NCBI GenBank assembly: GCA_000277545.1
Contig: AKXM01000004.1
Span: 333,082 to 397,081, forward strand
Reading direction: 5' to 3'
Origin: Enterobacter sp. Ag1
Lineage (GTDB): Bacteria; Pseudomonadota; Gammaproteobacteria; Enterobacterales; Enterobacteriaceae
Length of the DNA stretch: 64,000 nt
A program made the translations under genes and the position numbers. The notes under the pieces are model-generated. The model made no database searches. It worked only from the letters and a program-made list of their open reading frames with translations, and was not told the origin of the DNA. The stretch's first letter is position 1; each line of letters opens with the position of its first letter. Below, in pieces: positions 10,301-17,693 of the stretch.

Positions 10301-11049
10301 ACATTCAGGTTCAGCCGCGCAAAATTATCTCCAGCCCGACCTGGTCCGGCCTGGAGGACGAACATGTCTCTTATAACGCAGGTTACACCAACGTGCACGA
10401 GCTGATCCCGTGGCGCACCCTGTCTGGGCGCCAGCAGCTTTATCAGGATCACCAGTGGATGCGCGACTTTGGCGAGAGCCTCGTGGTGTACCGTCCGCCG
10501 ATTGATACCCGTTCCGTGGACGGCATGATGGGCCACAAGTCTAACGGCAACCCGGAAAAAGCGCTTAACTTCCTGACCCCGCATCAGAAGTGGGGCATCC
10601 ACTCCACCTACAGCGACAACCTGTTGATGCTGACGCTGGGGCGCGGGGGGCCAATTATCTGGCTGTGTGAAGCAGACGCCAAAGAAATCGGCATCGCCGA
10701 TAACGACTGGGTTGAAGTGTTTAACAAAAACGGGGCGCTGACGGCGCGCGCGGTAGTGAGCCAGCGCGTTCCGGCCGGGATGACGATGATGTACCACGCG
10801 CAGGAACGCATCATGAACCTGCCGGGCTCTGAAATCACCGGCCAGCGCGGCGGCATTCATAACTCGGTGACCCGCATCACGCTGAAGCCAACCCACATGA
10901 TTGGCGGCTACGCCCAGCTGGCCTACAGCTTTAACTATTACGGCACGGTCGGCTCTAACCGCGATGAGTTCGTGGTGGTTCGCAAAATGAAAGAGATTAA
11001 CTGGTTAGACGGCGAAGGCAATGACCAGGTACAGGAGAGCGTAAAATGA
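7303..11049 (+). CDS. narG: Respiratory nitrate reductase A, alpha (molybdenum) subunit NarG
   Basis: A 1248-residue molybdopterin oxidoreductase, E. coli length. The start at 7303 has an AGGAG site. The N-terminus shows the FS0 [4Fe-4S] ligand set with an unusual His ligand ('STHGVNCTGSCSWK' near residue 49-57, last Cys in 'RGCPRGAS' near 92). The Mo-ligating Asp falls in the 'YYDWYCDLPP'-like region near residue 222. The C-terminal molybdopterin dinucleotide-binding domain follows. It faces the cytoplasm, reduces nitrate to nitrite with electrons from NarH, and overlaps narH by four bases. There is no Tat leader, as expected for the cytoplasmic enzyme. Confidence 0.98.
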   Translation: MSKFLDRFRYFRQKGETFANGHGQLLDTNRDWEEGYRQRWQHDKVVRSTHGVNCTGSCSWKIYVKSGLVTWETQQTDYPRTRPDMPNHEPRGCPRGASYSWYLYSANRLKYPQMRKRLIKLWREAKTQHNDPVEAWASIINDPDKAKSYKQARGRGGFVRSTWEEVNELIAAANVYTAKTYGPDRITGFSPIPAMSMVSYAAGTRYLSLIGGTCMSFYDWYCDLPPASPQTWGEQTDVPESADWYNAGYIIAWGSNVPQTRTPDAHFFTEVRYKGTKTVAVTPDYAEISKLCDQWLAPKQGTDAAMAMAMGHVMLREFHLDKPSQYFTDYVRRYTDMPMLVTLEARDGFYAPANLLRAADLVDSLGQENNPQWKTVALADQSGELVAPNGSIGFRWGEKGKWNLEQRNGSTGEETALRLSLLGSHDEVAEVGFPYFGGESTEHFDNVKLKDVLLHKLPVKRLQLADGSSVLVATVYDLTLANYGLDRGLNDDNCASSYDEMKAYTPAWAEQITGVPRQDIVRIAREFADNADKTHGRSMIIVGAGVNHWFHMDMAYRGLINMLIFCGSIGQSGGGWGHYVGQEKLRPQTGWMPLAFALDWQRPPRHMNSTSYFYNHSSQWRYETVTADEFLSPLADKSRYTGHLIDFNVRAERMGWLPSAPQLGTNPLRIADRAKEAGMSPVDYTVEQLKSGGIRFAAEQPDSGYNHPRNMFIWRSNLLGSSGKGHEFMLKYLLGTEHGIQGKDLGQEGGLMPEEVEWVDNGLDGKLDLVVTLDFRLSSTCLYSDIVLPTATWYEKEDLNTSDMHPFIHPFSAAVDPCWESKSDWEIYKSIAKKFSEVCVGHLGKETDVVTLPIQHDSAAELAQPYGVMDWKKGECDLIPGKTAPHIIAVERDYPATYERFTSVGPLLEKMGNGGKGISWNTEKEVEFLRKLNYVKTDGPAKGQPMINTAIDAAEVVLSLAPETNGQVAVKAWAALGEFTGRDHTHLALPKEEEKIRFRDIQVQPRKIISSPTWSGLEDEHVSYNAGYTNVHELIPWRTLSGRQQLYQDHQWMRDFGESLVVYRPPIDTRSVDGMMGHKSNGNPEKALNFLTPHQKWGIHSTYSDNLLMLTLGRGGPIIWLCEADAKEIGIADNDWVEVFNKNGALTARAVVSQRVPAGMTMMYHAQERIMNLPGSEITGQRGGIHNSVTRITLKPTHMIGGYAQLAYSFNYYGTVGSNRDEFVVVRKMKEINWLDGEGNDQVQESVK

Positions 11050-12584
11050 AAATTCGTTCACAAATTGGCATGGTGCTGAATCTGGACAAATGCATCGGCT
11101 GCCATACCTGCTCGGTGACCTGCAAAAACGTCTGGACCAGCCGCGAAGGAACGGAATACGCGTGGTTTAACAACGTGGAAACCAAGCCTGGCCTGGGCTA
11201 CCCAAACGACTGGGAAAACCAGGACAAATGGAAGGGGGGCTGGATCCGCAAAATCAACGGCAAGCTGCAGCCCCGCATGGGCAACCGCGCGATGCTGCTG
11301 GGTAAAATCTTCGCTAATCCGCATTTACCGGGGATCGATGATTATTACGAGCCGTTTGACTACGACTACCAGAACCTGCACACCGCGCCGGAGGGCAGCA
11401 AAGCGCAGCCCGTGGCCCGGCCTCGCTCGCTGATTACCGGCCAGCGGATGAACAAAATCGAAGCTGGCCCGAACTGGGAAGAGCTGCTTGGCGGCGAATT
11501 TGAAAAACGCGCGCAGGACCAGAACTTCGTCAATATGCAAAAGGCGATGTACGGCCAGTTCGAAAACACCTTCATGATGTACCTGCCGCGCCTGTGCGAG
11601 CACTGCCTGAACCCGGCCTGCGTCGCCACCTGTCCGAGCGGGGCCATCTACAAGCGCGAAGAAGACGGCATTGTGCTGATTGATCAGGATAAATGCCGCG
11701 GCTGGCGGATGTGCATCACCGGCTGCCCGTACAAAAAAATCTACTTCAACTGGAAAAGCGGAAAGTCCGAGAAGTGCATCTTCTGCTACCCGCGCATTGA
11801 AGCGGGGATGCCGACGGTCTGCTCAGAAACCTGCGTAGGACGTATTCGCTACCTCGGCGTGCTGCTGTATGACGCCGATGCGATTGAGCAGGCGGCCAGC
11901 ACGGAAAACGAGAAAGATCTGTATCAGCGCCAGCTGGACGTATTCCTGGATCCGAACGATCCGGCGGTCATTGCGCAAGCGCTGAAAGACGGTATCCCGC
12001 AGGGAGTGATTACGGCGGCTCAGCAGTCGCCGGTGTACAAAATGGCGATGGACTGGAAGCTGGCTCTGCCGCTGCACCCGGAATATCGCACTCTGCCGAT
12101 GGTCTGGTACGTGCCGCCGCTGTCGCCGATTCAATCCGCGAGCGATGCGGGCCAGCTGCCGCACACCGGTATTCTGCCTGATGTCGAAAGCCTGCGTATT
12201 CCGGTGGAGTACCTGGCCAACCTGCTGACCGCCGGGGACACCGCGCCGGTGCTGCGGGCACTGAAGCGCATGATGGCGATGCGTCACTACAAACGTGCTG
12301 AAACTGTTGAAGGCGTGATCGACACGCGCGCGCTGGAAGAGGTGGGGCTAACCGAAGCTCAGGCGCAGGAGATGTACCGCTACCTGGCTATCGCTAACTA
12401 CGAAGATCGTTTTGTGGTGCCGACCAGCCATCGCGAACTGGCTGAGAACTCTTTCCCTGAGCACAGCGGCTGCGGCTTTAGCTTTGGCGACGGCTGTCAC
12501 GGCAGCGACACCAAATTCAATCTGTTTAACAGCCGTCGGATTGACGCTATCGACGTCTCGAGCAAAACGGAGCCGCATCCATGA
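11046..12584 (+). CDS. narH: Respiratory nitrate reductase A, beta (iron-sulfur) subunit NarH
   Basis: A 512-residue electron-transfer subunit. Ferredoxin-type cysteine clusters are visible at the N-terminus ('CIGCHTCSVTCKNVW', about 16-30) and mid-protein ('CEHCLNPACVATCPSG', about 184-200; 'CRGWRMCITGCPYKK', about 217-231; 'CIFCYPR' and 'CSETCVGR', about 244-268). The Trp in 'CRGWRMC' replaces a cysteine and marks the [3Fe-4S] centre, as in the E. coli enzyme. It passes electrons from NarI haem b to NarG. Four-base overlaps with narG and narJ suggest translational coupling. Confidence 0.98.
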   Translation: MKIRSQIGMVLNLDKCIGCHTCSVTCKNVWTSREGTEYAWFNNVETKPGLGYPNDWENQDKWKGGWIRKINGKLQPRMGNRAMLLGKIFANPHLPGIDDYYEPFDYDYQNLHTAPEGSKAQPVARPRSLITGQRMNKIEAGPNWEELLGGEFEKRAQDQNFVNMQKAMYGQFENTFMMYLPRLCEHCLNPACVATCPSGAIYKREEDGIVLIDQDKCRGWRMCITGCPYKKIYFNWKSGKSEKCIFCYPRIEAGMPTVCSETCVGRIRYLGVLLYDADAIEQAASTENEKDLYQRQLDVFLDPNDPAVIAQALKDGIPQGVITAAQQSPVYKMAMDWKLALPLHPEYRTLPMVWYVPPLSPIQSASDAGQLPHTGILPDVESLRIPVEYLANLLTAGDTAPVLRALKRMMAMRHYKRAETVEGVIDTRALEEVGLTEAQAQEMYRYLAIANYEDRFVVPTSHRELAENSFPEHSGCGFSFGDGCHGSDTKFNLFNSRRIDAIDVSSKTEPHP

Positions 12585-13285
12585 TTGAACTACTGATTAT
12601 CTCCCGCCTGCTGGAGTACCCGGATGCAGCCCTGTGGCAGCATCATCAGGAGCTGCATGAGGCGCTGGCCCAAAGCGAGACATTGACGAAAATGCAGCGC
12701 GCCAGTCTGGATGGGTTTATCGACTCACTCTGCCAGCGGGAGCTGCTGGACGCGCAATCCAGCTACAGCGAGCTATTCGACCGGGGCAGAGCCACTTCGC
12801 TGTTGCTCTTCGAGCACGTTCACGGTGAATCGCGCGATCGGGGCCAGGCGATGGTTAACCTGATGAACCAGTATCAACAGGCCGGGCTGGAAATTGACAG
12901 CCGCGAGCTGCCGGACCATCTGCCGCTTTATCTGGAATACCTGTCCCAGCGCACGCGGGCAGAAGCGCAGGGCGGGCTGCAGGACATCGCGCCGATCCTG
13001 GCTTTGCTCAGCGCGCGTCTGAAACAGCGTGAGAGCGACTATGCGCTACTCTTCGACCTGCTGATTGCTCTGGCTGAAAGCGACGTCAGCGTCGAAACGG
13101 TCCGCCAGCAAATTGCCAACGAAGCGCGCGACGACACGCCTCAGGCGCTGGATGCGGTGTGGGAAGAGGAGCAGGTGAAATTCATGGCTGATGACAGCTG
13201 CGGAGAGACCGACATTACCGCACACCAGCGCCGTTTTGCCGGGGCGGTGGCTCCGCAGTACCTGAATATAGCAGGAGGGAAATAA
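12581..13285 (+). CDS. narJ: Nitrate reductase assembly chaperone NarJ
   Basis: A 234-residue, mostly helical, acidic protein of the TorD/NarJ family (E. coli NarJ is 236). Family features seen are '[10 protein letters not shown]' at the N-terminus, '[16 protein letters not shown]' (about 80-97) and '[12 protein letters not shown]' (about 108-119). It is not part of the final enzyme; it binds apo-NarG, assists molybdenum cofactor and FS0 insertion and coordinates membrane anchoring. It overlaps narH by four bases and narI by one. Confidence 0.96.
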   Translation: MIELLIISRLLEYPDAALWQHHQELHEALAQSETLTKMQRASLDGFIDSLCQRELLDAQSSYSELFDRGRATSLLLFEHVHGESRDRGQAMVNLMNQYQQAGLEIDSRELPDHLPLYLEYLSQRTRAEAQGGLQDIAPILALLSARLKQRESDYALLFDLLIALAESDVSVETVRQQIANEARDDTPQALDAVWEEEQVKFMADDSCGETDITAHQRRFAGAVAPQYLNIAGGK

Positions 13286-13962
13286 TGCATTTTCTCAACG
13301 TCTTCTTCTTTGATATCTACCCGTACCTTTGCGGTGCCGTGTTCCTGATTGGCAGCTGGCTGCGCTATGACTACGGGCAGTACACCTGGCGCGCAGCGTC
13401 CAGCCAGATGCTGGATCGCAAGGGCATGAACCTGGCCTCAAACCTGTTTCATTTCGGTATTCTTGGGATCTTTGCCGGGCACTTCCTTGGCATGCTGACG
13501 CCGCACTGGATGTACGAGGCGTTTTTGCCGCTAGAAATTAAACAGAAAATGGCCATGTTTGCCGGGGGAGCCAGCGGCGTGATGACGCTGGTGGGCGGCC
13601 TGCTGCTGCTGAAGCGTCGCCTGTTCAGCCCACGCGTGCGCGCCACCACCACTGGGGCCGATATCCTGATCCTTAGCCTGCTGATGCTCCAGTGTGCGCT
13701 GGGCCTCGGCACTATTCCGTTCTCCGCCCAGCATATGGACGGCAGCGAAATGATGAAGCTGGTGAACTGGGCGCAGCACGTGGTCACCTTCCGCGGTGGC
13801 GCATCTGACTACCTCGACGGCGTGGCGTTTATTTTCCGCGTTCATCTGGTGCTGGGCATGACGCTGTTCCTGCTGTTCCCGTTCTCGCGCCTCGTGCATA
13901 TCTGGAGCGCGCCGGTGGAATACCTGACACGCAAATACCAGATTGTTCGCGCTCGCCGCTAG
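13285..13962 (+). CDS. narI: Respiratory nitrate reductase A, gamma (cytochrome b) subunit NarI
   Basis: A 225-residue integral membrane protein with five membrane segments, E. coli length. Histidines expected to ligate the two b haems lie in '[17 protein letters not shown]' (about 52-68) and in the last two helices ('NWAQHVVTF', 'FRVHLVLGM', about 160-195). It takes electrons from quinol on the periplasmic side and hands them to NarH. It is the last gene of narGHJI; a strong terminator follows. Confidence 0.97.
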   Translation: MHFLNVFFFDIYPYLCGAVFLIGSWLRYDYGQYTWRAASSQMLDRKGMNLASNLFHFGILGIFAGHFLGMLTPHWMYEAFLPLEIKQKMAMFAGGASGVMTLVGGLLLLKRRLFSPRVRATTTGADILILSLLMLQCALGLGTIPFSAQHMDGSEMMKLVNWAQHVVTFRGGASDYLDGVAFIFRVHLVLGMTLFLLFPFSRLVHIWSAPVEYLTRKYQIVRARR

Positions 13963-13978
13963 TCTGCATGAACGATCA

Positions 13979-14005
13979 CAAGCCCGGTATATGCCGGGCT
14001 TTTTA
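13979..14005 (+). terminator. Terminator of narGHJI
   Basis: Stem AGCCCGG/CCGGGCT with a TATATG loop and a T-run, 18 bases beyond the narI stop. It marks the right end of the conserved nar block and the left edge of the accessory segment. Confidence 0.88.
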
Positions 14006-14017
14006 CACAATAAACAA

Positions 14018-14068
14018 ATTCGTTTTTTCGGATATGAAAGTTGACTTTAACGCCGTGAGCTTTACTAT
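14018..14068 (+). promoter_or_regulatory. arsR promoter with ArsR operator-like element
   Basis: An ATTCGTTTT...ATATGA element at 14018-14040 is followed directly by TTGACT (14041-14046), a 16-base spacer and TACTAT (14063-14068), a good sigma-70 promoter ending 27 bases before arsR. The element resembles the A/T-rich ATATG-centred operators of enterobacterial ArsR and recurs ahead of the arsB remnant at 14457. Confidence 0.6.
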
Positions 14069-14095
14069 GGCAGCGTCTATTCAAGAGATCTCACC

Positions 14096-14437
14096 ATGAC
14101 TGCCCTGACGCCTTTACAGCTTTTTAAACATTTGTCGGAAGAAACCCGGCTGGCTATCACTCTGCTGCTAAGAGCGAAAAGCGAGCTTTGCGTCTGCGAA
14201 CTAACTGCTGTGCTGGACCTGCCGCAGCCTAAGGTCTCCCGGCATTTGGCGATGCTGCGCGAGGGTGGTTTGCTGCAGGACAGAAGAGAGGGGAAATGGG
14301 TTTATTATCGCCTTTCACCCCACATGCCCGCGTGGGCGGCGGCGGTCATTGAGCAGGCCTGGCAAAGCCAGGGCCATGAAGTGCTAGAGCGTTTGAAACG
14401 CATCGAGGCGAGTGGGGCTATGGCGCTTTGCCAGTAA
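14096..14437 (+). CDS. arsR: ArsR-family arsenical-responsive repressor
   Basis: A 113-residue winged-helix repressor. The sensor motif 'ELCVCEL' (about residues 30-36) has the two alpha-3 cysteines that bind As(III)/Sb(III) in plasmid and chromosomal ArsR; the recognition helix is 'DLPQPKVSRHLAMLREGGLL' (about 42-61), followed by the wing 'DRREGKWVYYRL'. It would repress its own promoter and, originally, the arsB/arsC genes behind it. Those are now reduced to a fused fragment, so this repressor has no obvious intact ars target left in the window. Confidence 0.88.
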   Translation: MTALTPLQLFKHLSEETRLAITLLLRAKSELCVCELTAVLDLPQPKVSRHLAMLREGGLLQDRREGKWVYYRLSPHMPAWAAAVIEQAWQSQGHEVLERLKRIEASGAMALCQ

Positions 14438-14456
14438 AAAAAATTTAACTAAATAT

Positions 14457-14479
14457 ATTCGTTTTATCACATATGATGG
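14457..14479 (+). promoter_or_regulatory. Second ArsR operator-like element before the arsB remnant
   Basis: ATTCGTTTTATCACATATGATGG matches the element at 14018-14040 at 18 of 23 positions by eye, sharing ATTCGTTTT and ATATGA with identical spacing. It lies 28 bases before the residual arsB start. Two copies of one site around arsR suggest that arsB once had its own ArsR-controlled promoter. Confidence 0.5.
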
Positions 14480-14506
14480 CTTGGTTTTACTGAAGCGGGA
14501 GTGAGC

Positions 14507-14813
14507 ATGTTTTTAGCAGGAACGCTATTTCTTCATGGCAATCAGCGCCCGTGAACTGCTGCGCAAAAACGTTGAGCCTTATGAAGTTTTAGGGCTGGAG
14601 AAAGGGCAATTCAGCGAGGAGCAACTCATTGAGTTGATGGTGCAGTACCCGCTGCTAATTAACCGCCCGATTATGGTGACTGAGCGGGGGACGAGACTTT
14701 GCCGCCCTTCGGAACGCGTGCTGGATATCCTGCCTGAAGCGCAGCAGGGCGCGTTCAGTAAAGAGGACGGCGAGCCGGTTGTGGATGAGCAGGGCCAGCG
14801 CTTGAAACCGTAA
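14507..14813 (+). pseudogene. Collapsed arsB-arsC remnant
   Basis: The ATG at 14507 has a GGGAGTGAGC ribosome site and encodes MFLAGTLF, matching the first residues of the ArsB efflux pump, but reads into a stop after 15 codons. Near 14530 the sequence switches to the C-terminal two-thirds of ArsC, in another frame: from the internal 'MAISARELLRKNVEPYE' through 'RPIMVTERGTRLCRPSE' to the end at 14813. The catalytic N-terminus of ArsC (with the CGTSR cysteine) is missing. One deletion from about codon 8 of arsB to about codon 50 of arsC explains it. The ATG at 14535 is an internal methionine, so the 92-residue frame is unlikely to be a real enzyme. Confidence 0.85.
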
Positions 14814-14856
14814 AACCCGCTTGAAACCCTGAGAGGAAGGGGTCAGAATACTTCGC

Positions 14857-14914
14857 AAGGTGATGGCGTTCCACCTTCCCCAACCGCCTCGTTCAGAGGC
14901 TGATGACGCCTGGT
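14857..14914 (+). promoter_or_regulatory. Fluoride riboswitch (crcB motif) aptamer
   Basis: The stretch holds the conserved core elements of the crcB RNA in order: AAGGTGATGGCGTTCC, the paired CCACCTT, the loop AACCGCC, a short GTTCAGAGG stem, and GCTGATGACGCC closing P1 against the 5' GGCGTT side. This closely resembles the proteobacterial (Pseudomonas-type) fluoride aptamers. It starts about 145 bases before a set of genes ending in crcB, the known regulon of this riboswitch. Recognised by motif; no covariance search was run. Confidence 0.9.
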
Positions 14915-14965
14915 ATGACTCTTTTAATCCAAGAGGCATGTCAGGCTGGTCAACGTTTACCCACC

Positions 14966-14999
14966 GGCTCTGAATGCTTCCCTTAACGGGGCTCGAGCC
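14966..14999 (+). promoter_or_regulatory. Possible expression-platform hairpin over the pyrophosphatase start
   Basis: GGCTC (14966-14970) pairs with GAGCC (14995-14999), immediately next to the ATG at 15000, and inside it CCC (14980-14982) can pair with the GGGG (14988-14991) that is the only ribosome-site-like run. No T-run follows the aptamer, so control of translation fits better than a terminator. Inference from pairing only. Confidence 0.4.
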
Positions 15000-15911
15000 A
15001 TGATACATGTTATTGGTCACCTTCATCCCGACAGCGATGCCGTTTGCAGCGCCGTGATGGTTGCTCGCTGGTTAACGCTGCGGGGCCGCACGGCACAGGC
15101 GTGGCGCTGCGGCGAGGTTAACCGTGAAACTGAACTAATTTTCTCCCGTGCCGCTCTTCCTCTGCCCGGGCTTCTCTCGTCTTCTCTGAGCAACAAAGAC
15201 ATCTGGCTGGTGGATTTTAACGAGCCGGGGCAAGGGCCAGACTCGCTTATCACCGGCAATATTGTTGGGATCATCGATCATCACCGTTTGGGCGGGCTGA
15301 TTACCCGGTTGCCGCCGGAGGTGTGCATCAAACCCGTAGGCAGCACGGCCACGGTGATCTGGCAGCTTATGGACGCCCGACTTCGGGCCGGGATCTCTGC
15401 CAGCGAGGCTATTTTGCTCCTGGGCGCGCTGCTCAGTGACACCGTCGCGCTGCGTTCGCCCACGACCACACCTGAGGATAGGCTGGCGGCGGATGAGCTG
15501 GCCGGGCGCATCGGTATCGATTATGAAGAGTTTATTGCCGACCTGCTCACGGCTAAGACCTCTGTGGCCGGGCTGAGCGCGAGGGAGCTGCTGCACAAAG
15601 ATCTCAAGCGTTTTGACATCAACGGTGTTCGGCTAAAAATTGCGCAGCTGGAACTCTACTCTCTAACGCAACTTGCTCCTCAACTGGATGCTCTGCTGGA
15701 AGAAATGAATCTGCATGCGGCCGACGCCGATGTCGATCTTGTCGTGTTGATGGTGACCGATATTAATGCTTGTGCATCTGAACTCTATTTCTCCACCTCT
15801 TCATTGATGCCTGGGGCGCAGCCCTGCGTGATGCCGGGCATGATGAGTCGCAAAAAACAGCTTCTCCCCTGGCTGCAAAGCCAGCTCAATCCCGCAAGGA
15901 GCCCGCTATGA
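15000..15911 (+). CDS. ppaC: Family II (DHH-type, Mn-dependent) inorganic pyrophosphatase
   Basis: A 303-residue DHH-DHHA2 protein. Motifs of family II pyrophosphatases are seen in order: 'VIGHLHPDSDAVCS' (about 4-17, metal-binding His and Asp residues), 'DFNEPGQ' (about 71), 'GIIDHHRLG' (the DHH motif, about 89-97), and in the C-terminal domain 'SRKKQLLPWL' (about 281-290), the SRKKQ substrate-binding motif. It hydrolyses pyrophosphate with manganese or cobalt, unlike the Mg-dependent family I enzyme Ppa. Fluoride strongly inhibits pyrophosphatases, so a second enzyme behind a fluoride riboswitch is best read as a stress substitute. It overlaps the next gene by four bases. Confidence 0.85.
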   Translation: MIHVIGHLHPDSDAVCSAVMVARWLTLRGRTAQAWRCGEVNRETELIFSRAALPLPGLLSSSLSNKDIWLVDFNEPGQGPDSLITGNIVGIIDHHRLGGLITRLPPEVCIKPVGSTATVIWQLMDARLRAGISASEAILLLGALLSDTVALRSPTTTPEDRLAADELAGRIGIDYEEFIADLLTAKTSVAGLSARELLHKDLKRFDINGVRLKIAQLELYSLTQLAPQLDALLEEMNLHAADADVDLVVLMVTDINACASELYFSTSSLMPGAQPCVMPGMMSRKKQLLPWLQSQLNPARSPL

Positions 15912-16339
15912 ACCTCTACTCCCACGTTCTCGTACTTATTCAGGGCAAGACCGACGGACAGGTGCTGATTCAACATGCCGCTCGCCTTGCCGGGGCGCTG
16001 CCCGTCCAAATCACCCTCGTCCACATCAGCGAAGACTACCGGGAGATGAATTACGTCTCCGATGCGCGAATGGATGACAACGTTTCTGCCGACCTGATTC
16101 AGGCGAAAGCGTTGTTTAGCGAGCTGGTGCGCTCGGTCAACGTGCCGGTAAAAACGCGGGAGCTGGTGACGTTGAACCGATTTGAAGACGTTGAAAAATG
16201 CATTTCTTCACTGGATGTGGACCTGGTGCTGGCCGGGCACCGCAACCGCTGGCTGGGGCAGATTGCTTCTGACTCGATGGAATACGTTAATCATCTGAAT
16301 GTTGACGTGCTGATTAAACATATCGATGGCAAACAATGA
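15908..16339 (+). CDS. UspA-type universal stress protein
   Basis: A 143-residue single Usp domain with alternating strands and helices: 'SHVLVLIQG' first strand, 'QITLVHISEDYREM' second, and 'DLVLAGHRNRWLGQIASDSMEYVNHLNVDVLI' third. The glycine loop G-2x-G-9x-G-(S/T) of ATP-binding Usps is not intact, so it groups with the UspA-like non-nucleotide-binding type. It lies between the pyrophosphatase (ATGA overlap) and enolase, inside the riboswitch-controlled set. Its role in fluoride stress is unknown; similar Usp genes occur in fluoride operons of other enterobacteria. Confidence 0.8.
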   Translation: MNLYSHVLVLIQGKTDGQVLIQHAARLAGALPVQITLVHISEDYREMNYVSDARMDDNVSADLIQAKALFSELVRSVNVPVKTRELVTLNRFEDVEKCISSLDVDLVLAGHRNRWLGQIASDSMEYVNHLNVDVLIKHIDGKQ

Positions 16340-16349
16340 GGTAATCACC

Positions 16350-17639
16350 ATGAATTTTACGCTGGATAAAATAGTTGCTCGTGAAATTTTGGATTCTCGT
16401 GGGAACCCAACCGTTGAAGTTGATGCTTATACCACAGAGGGGGTTATGGCCCGGGCCTCGGTTCCGTCCGGTGCCAGCACGGGTTCAAGGGAGGCCATAG
16501 AGCGACGGGATGGCGATAAACAGCGCTACAACGGTAAGGGGGTGCAGAACGCAGTGCATTCGATCAATACCGAGATTCATCAGGCACTTGTGGGCGTTGA
16601 TGCCCGTGAACAGCGGCGGGTGGATGATATTCTGCTGGCGCTGGACGGCACGGAAAACAAGGCACGGTTGGGGTCTAACGCCATTCTCGGTGTTTCTTTG
16701 GCCGTCGCGCGGCTTGCTGCTCAGGTAGCCGGCCAGCCGCTGTTTCGCTATCTCGGTGGGCTGAGGGCGAACCTGCTGCCGGTTCCCTGCATGAATATTG
16801 TTAACGGCGGGGTGCATGCCCGGGGGCAGGGAGCGGATTTTCAGGAGTTTATGATTGCGCCACATGGTGCGGCCAGCCTGACCGAAGCCGTGCGCCAGGG
16901 GAGCGAAGTCTACCAGGCGCTTCGCCAGATCCTGCTGGATAACAATCTTTCTACAGCCGTGGGTGATGAAGGCGGATTTGCCCCGGTGGTGTCCTCTAAT
17001 AAACAACCTTTGCAGTTTATCGTGCAGGCGATTGAGAAAGCGGGCTACCGGCCAGGGGAAGATATCAGCATCTGTATCGATCCCGCTTCCAGCGAATTCT
17101 ATACCGAGGGTAAATACCACCTAAGAACGGAAAAAAGCACGCTTAGCGCCGAAGAGATGACGGGCTATTATGCCGATCTGCTGGGCCAGTTTCCTATTGT
17201 GCTGCTTGAAGATGGGCTGGCCGAGAATGACTGGGCAGGCTGGAAGCACCTGAACCAAAAATTGGGCAACAGGGTCGAGCTGGTGGGCGACGATCTCTTC
17301 GTGACTAACGTGAAATACATCCGACGTGGCATAGAAGAGAACCTGGCTAACGCGGCGCTGATCAAGCTGAACCAGATAGGCACCCTGAGCGAAACCTTCG
17401 ACGCGGTGGCACTTTGCCAGCAGCACGGCTGGGGAACGTTTATTTCGCACCGCAGCGGTGAAACGACGGACAGCTTTATTGCGGACATGACGGTTGCCCT
17501 GCGTGCGGGACACCTGAAAACCGGCGCGCCTTGTCGGGGCGAAAGGGTAGAAAAATATAATCAGTTGATGCGAATTGAACAGGCGCTAGGCGCAGATGCA
17601 CATTTTGCCGGACGTAGCGCTTTTATTCATAAAAGCTAA
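16350..17639 (+). CDS. eno: Enolase paralogue in the fluoride operon
   Basis: A 429-residue enolase (2-phosphoglycerate to phosphoenolpyruvate). The start at 16350 has GAGGT; an ATG at 16326 lacks one. All catalytic positions appear kept: 'GDEGGFAP' (Glu about 206), Mg ligands in 'CIDPASSE' (Asp), 'LLEDGLAEND' (Glu) and 'LVGDDLFVTN' (Asp), Lys in 'ALIKLNQIGTLSET' and Lys in 'HLKTGAPCRGERV'. The usual 'SLSRSDR' following the last Lys is here 'APCRGER'. The housekeeping eno normally sits beside pyrG, so this is probably a second copy. Enolase is the classic glycolytic target of fluoride; the context suggests a back-up or less sensitive form. Confidence 0.9.
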   Translation: MNFTLDKIVAREILDSRGNPTVEVDAYTTEGVMARASVPSGASTGSREAIERRDGDKQRYNGKGVQNAVHSINTEIHQALVGVDAREQRRVDDILLALDGTENKARLGSNAILGVSLAVARLAAQVAGQPLFRYLGGLRANLLPVPCMNIVNGGVHARGQGADFQEFMIAPHGAASLTEAVRQGSEVYQALRQILLDNNLSTAVGDEGGFAPVVSSNKQPLQFIVQAIEKAGYRPGEDISICIDPASSEFYTEGKYHLRTEKSTLSAEEMTGYYADLLGQFPIVLLEDGLAENDWAGWKHLNQKLGNRVELVGDDLFVTNVKYIRRGIEENLANAALIKLNQIGTLSETFDAVALCQQHGWGTFISHRSGETTDSFIADMTVALRAGHLKTGAPCRGERVEKYNQLMRIEQALGADAHFAGRSAFIHKS

Positions 17640-17693
17640 AAGCAAAGTTCTTATTTAACAACACCGTATCGTTTAGATCTTTTTGAGGGAAAT

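Noticed and set aside
8704..10896. 730-codon open frame on the minus strand inside narG
   Set aside because: It is an antisense shadow of the high-GC narG coding strand, lacks a ribosome site and matches no family I recognise.
14535..14813. Complete short arsenate reductase
   Set aside because: Starts at what is an internal Met of ArsC and lacks the catalytic N-terminal cysteine; treated as the arsB-arsC remnant.
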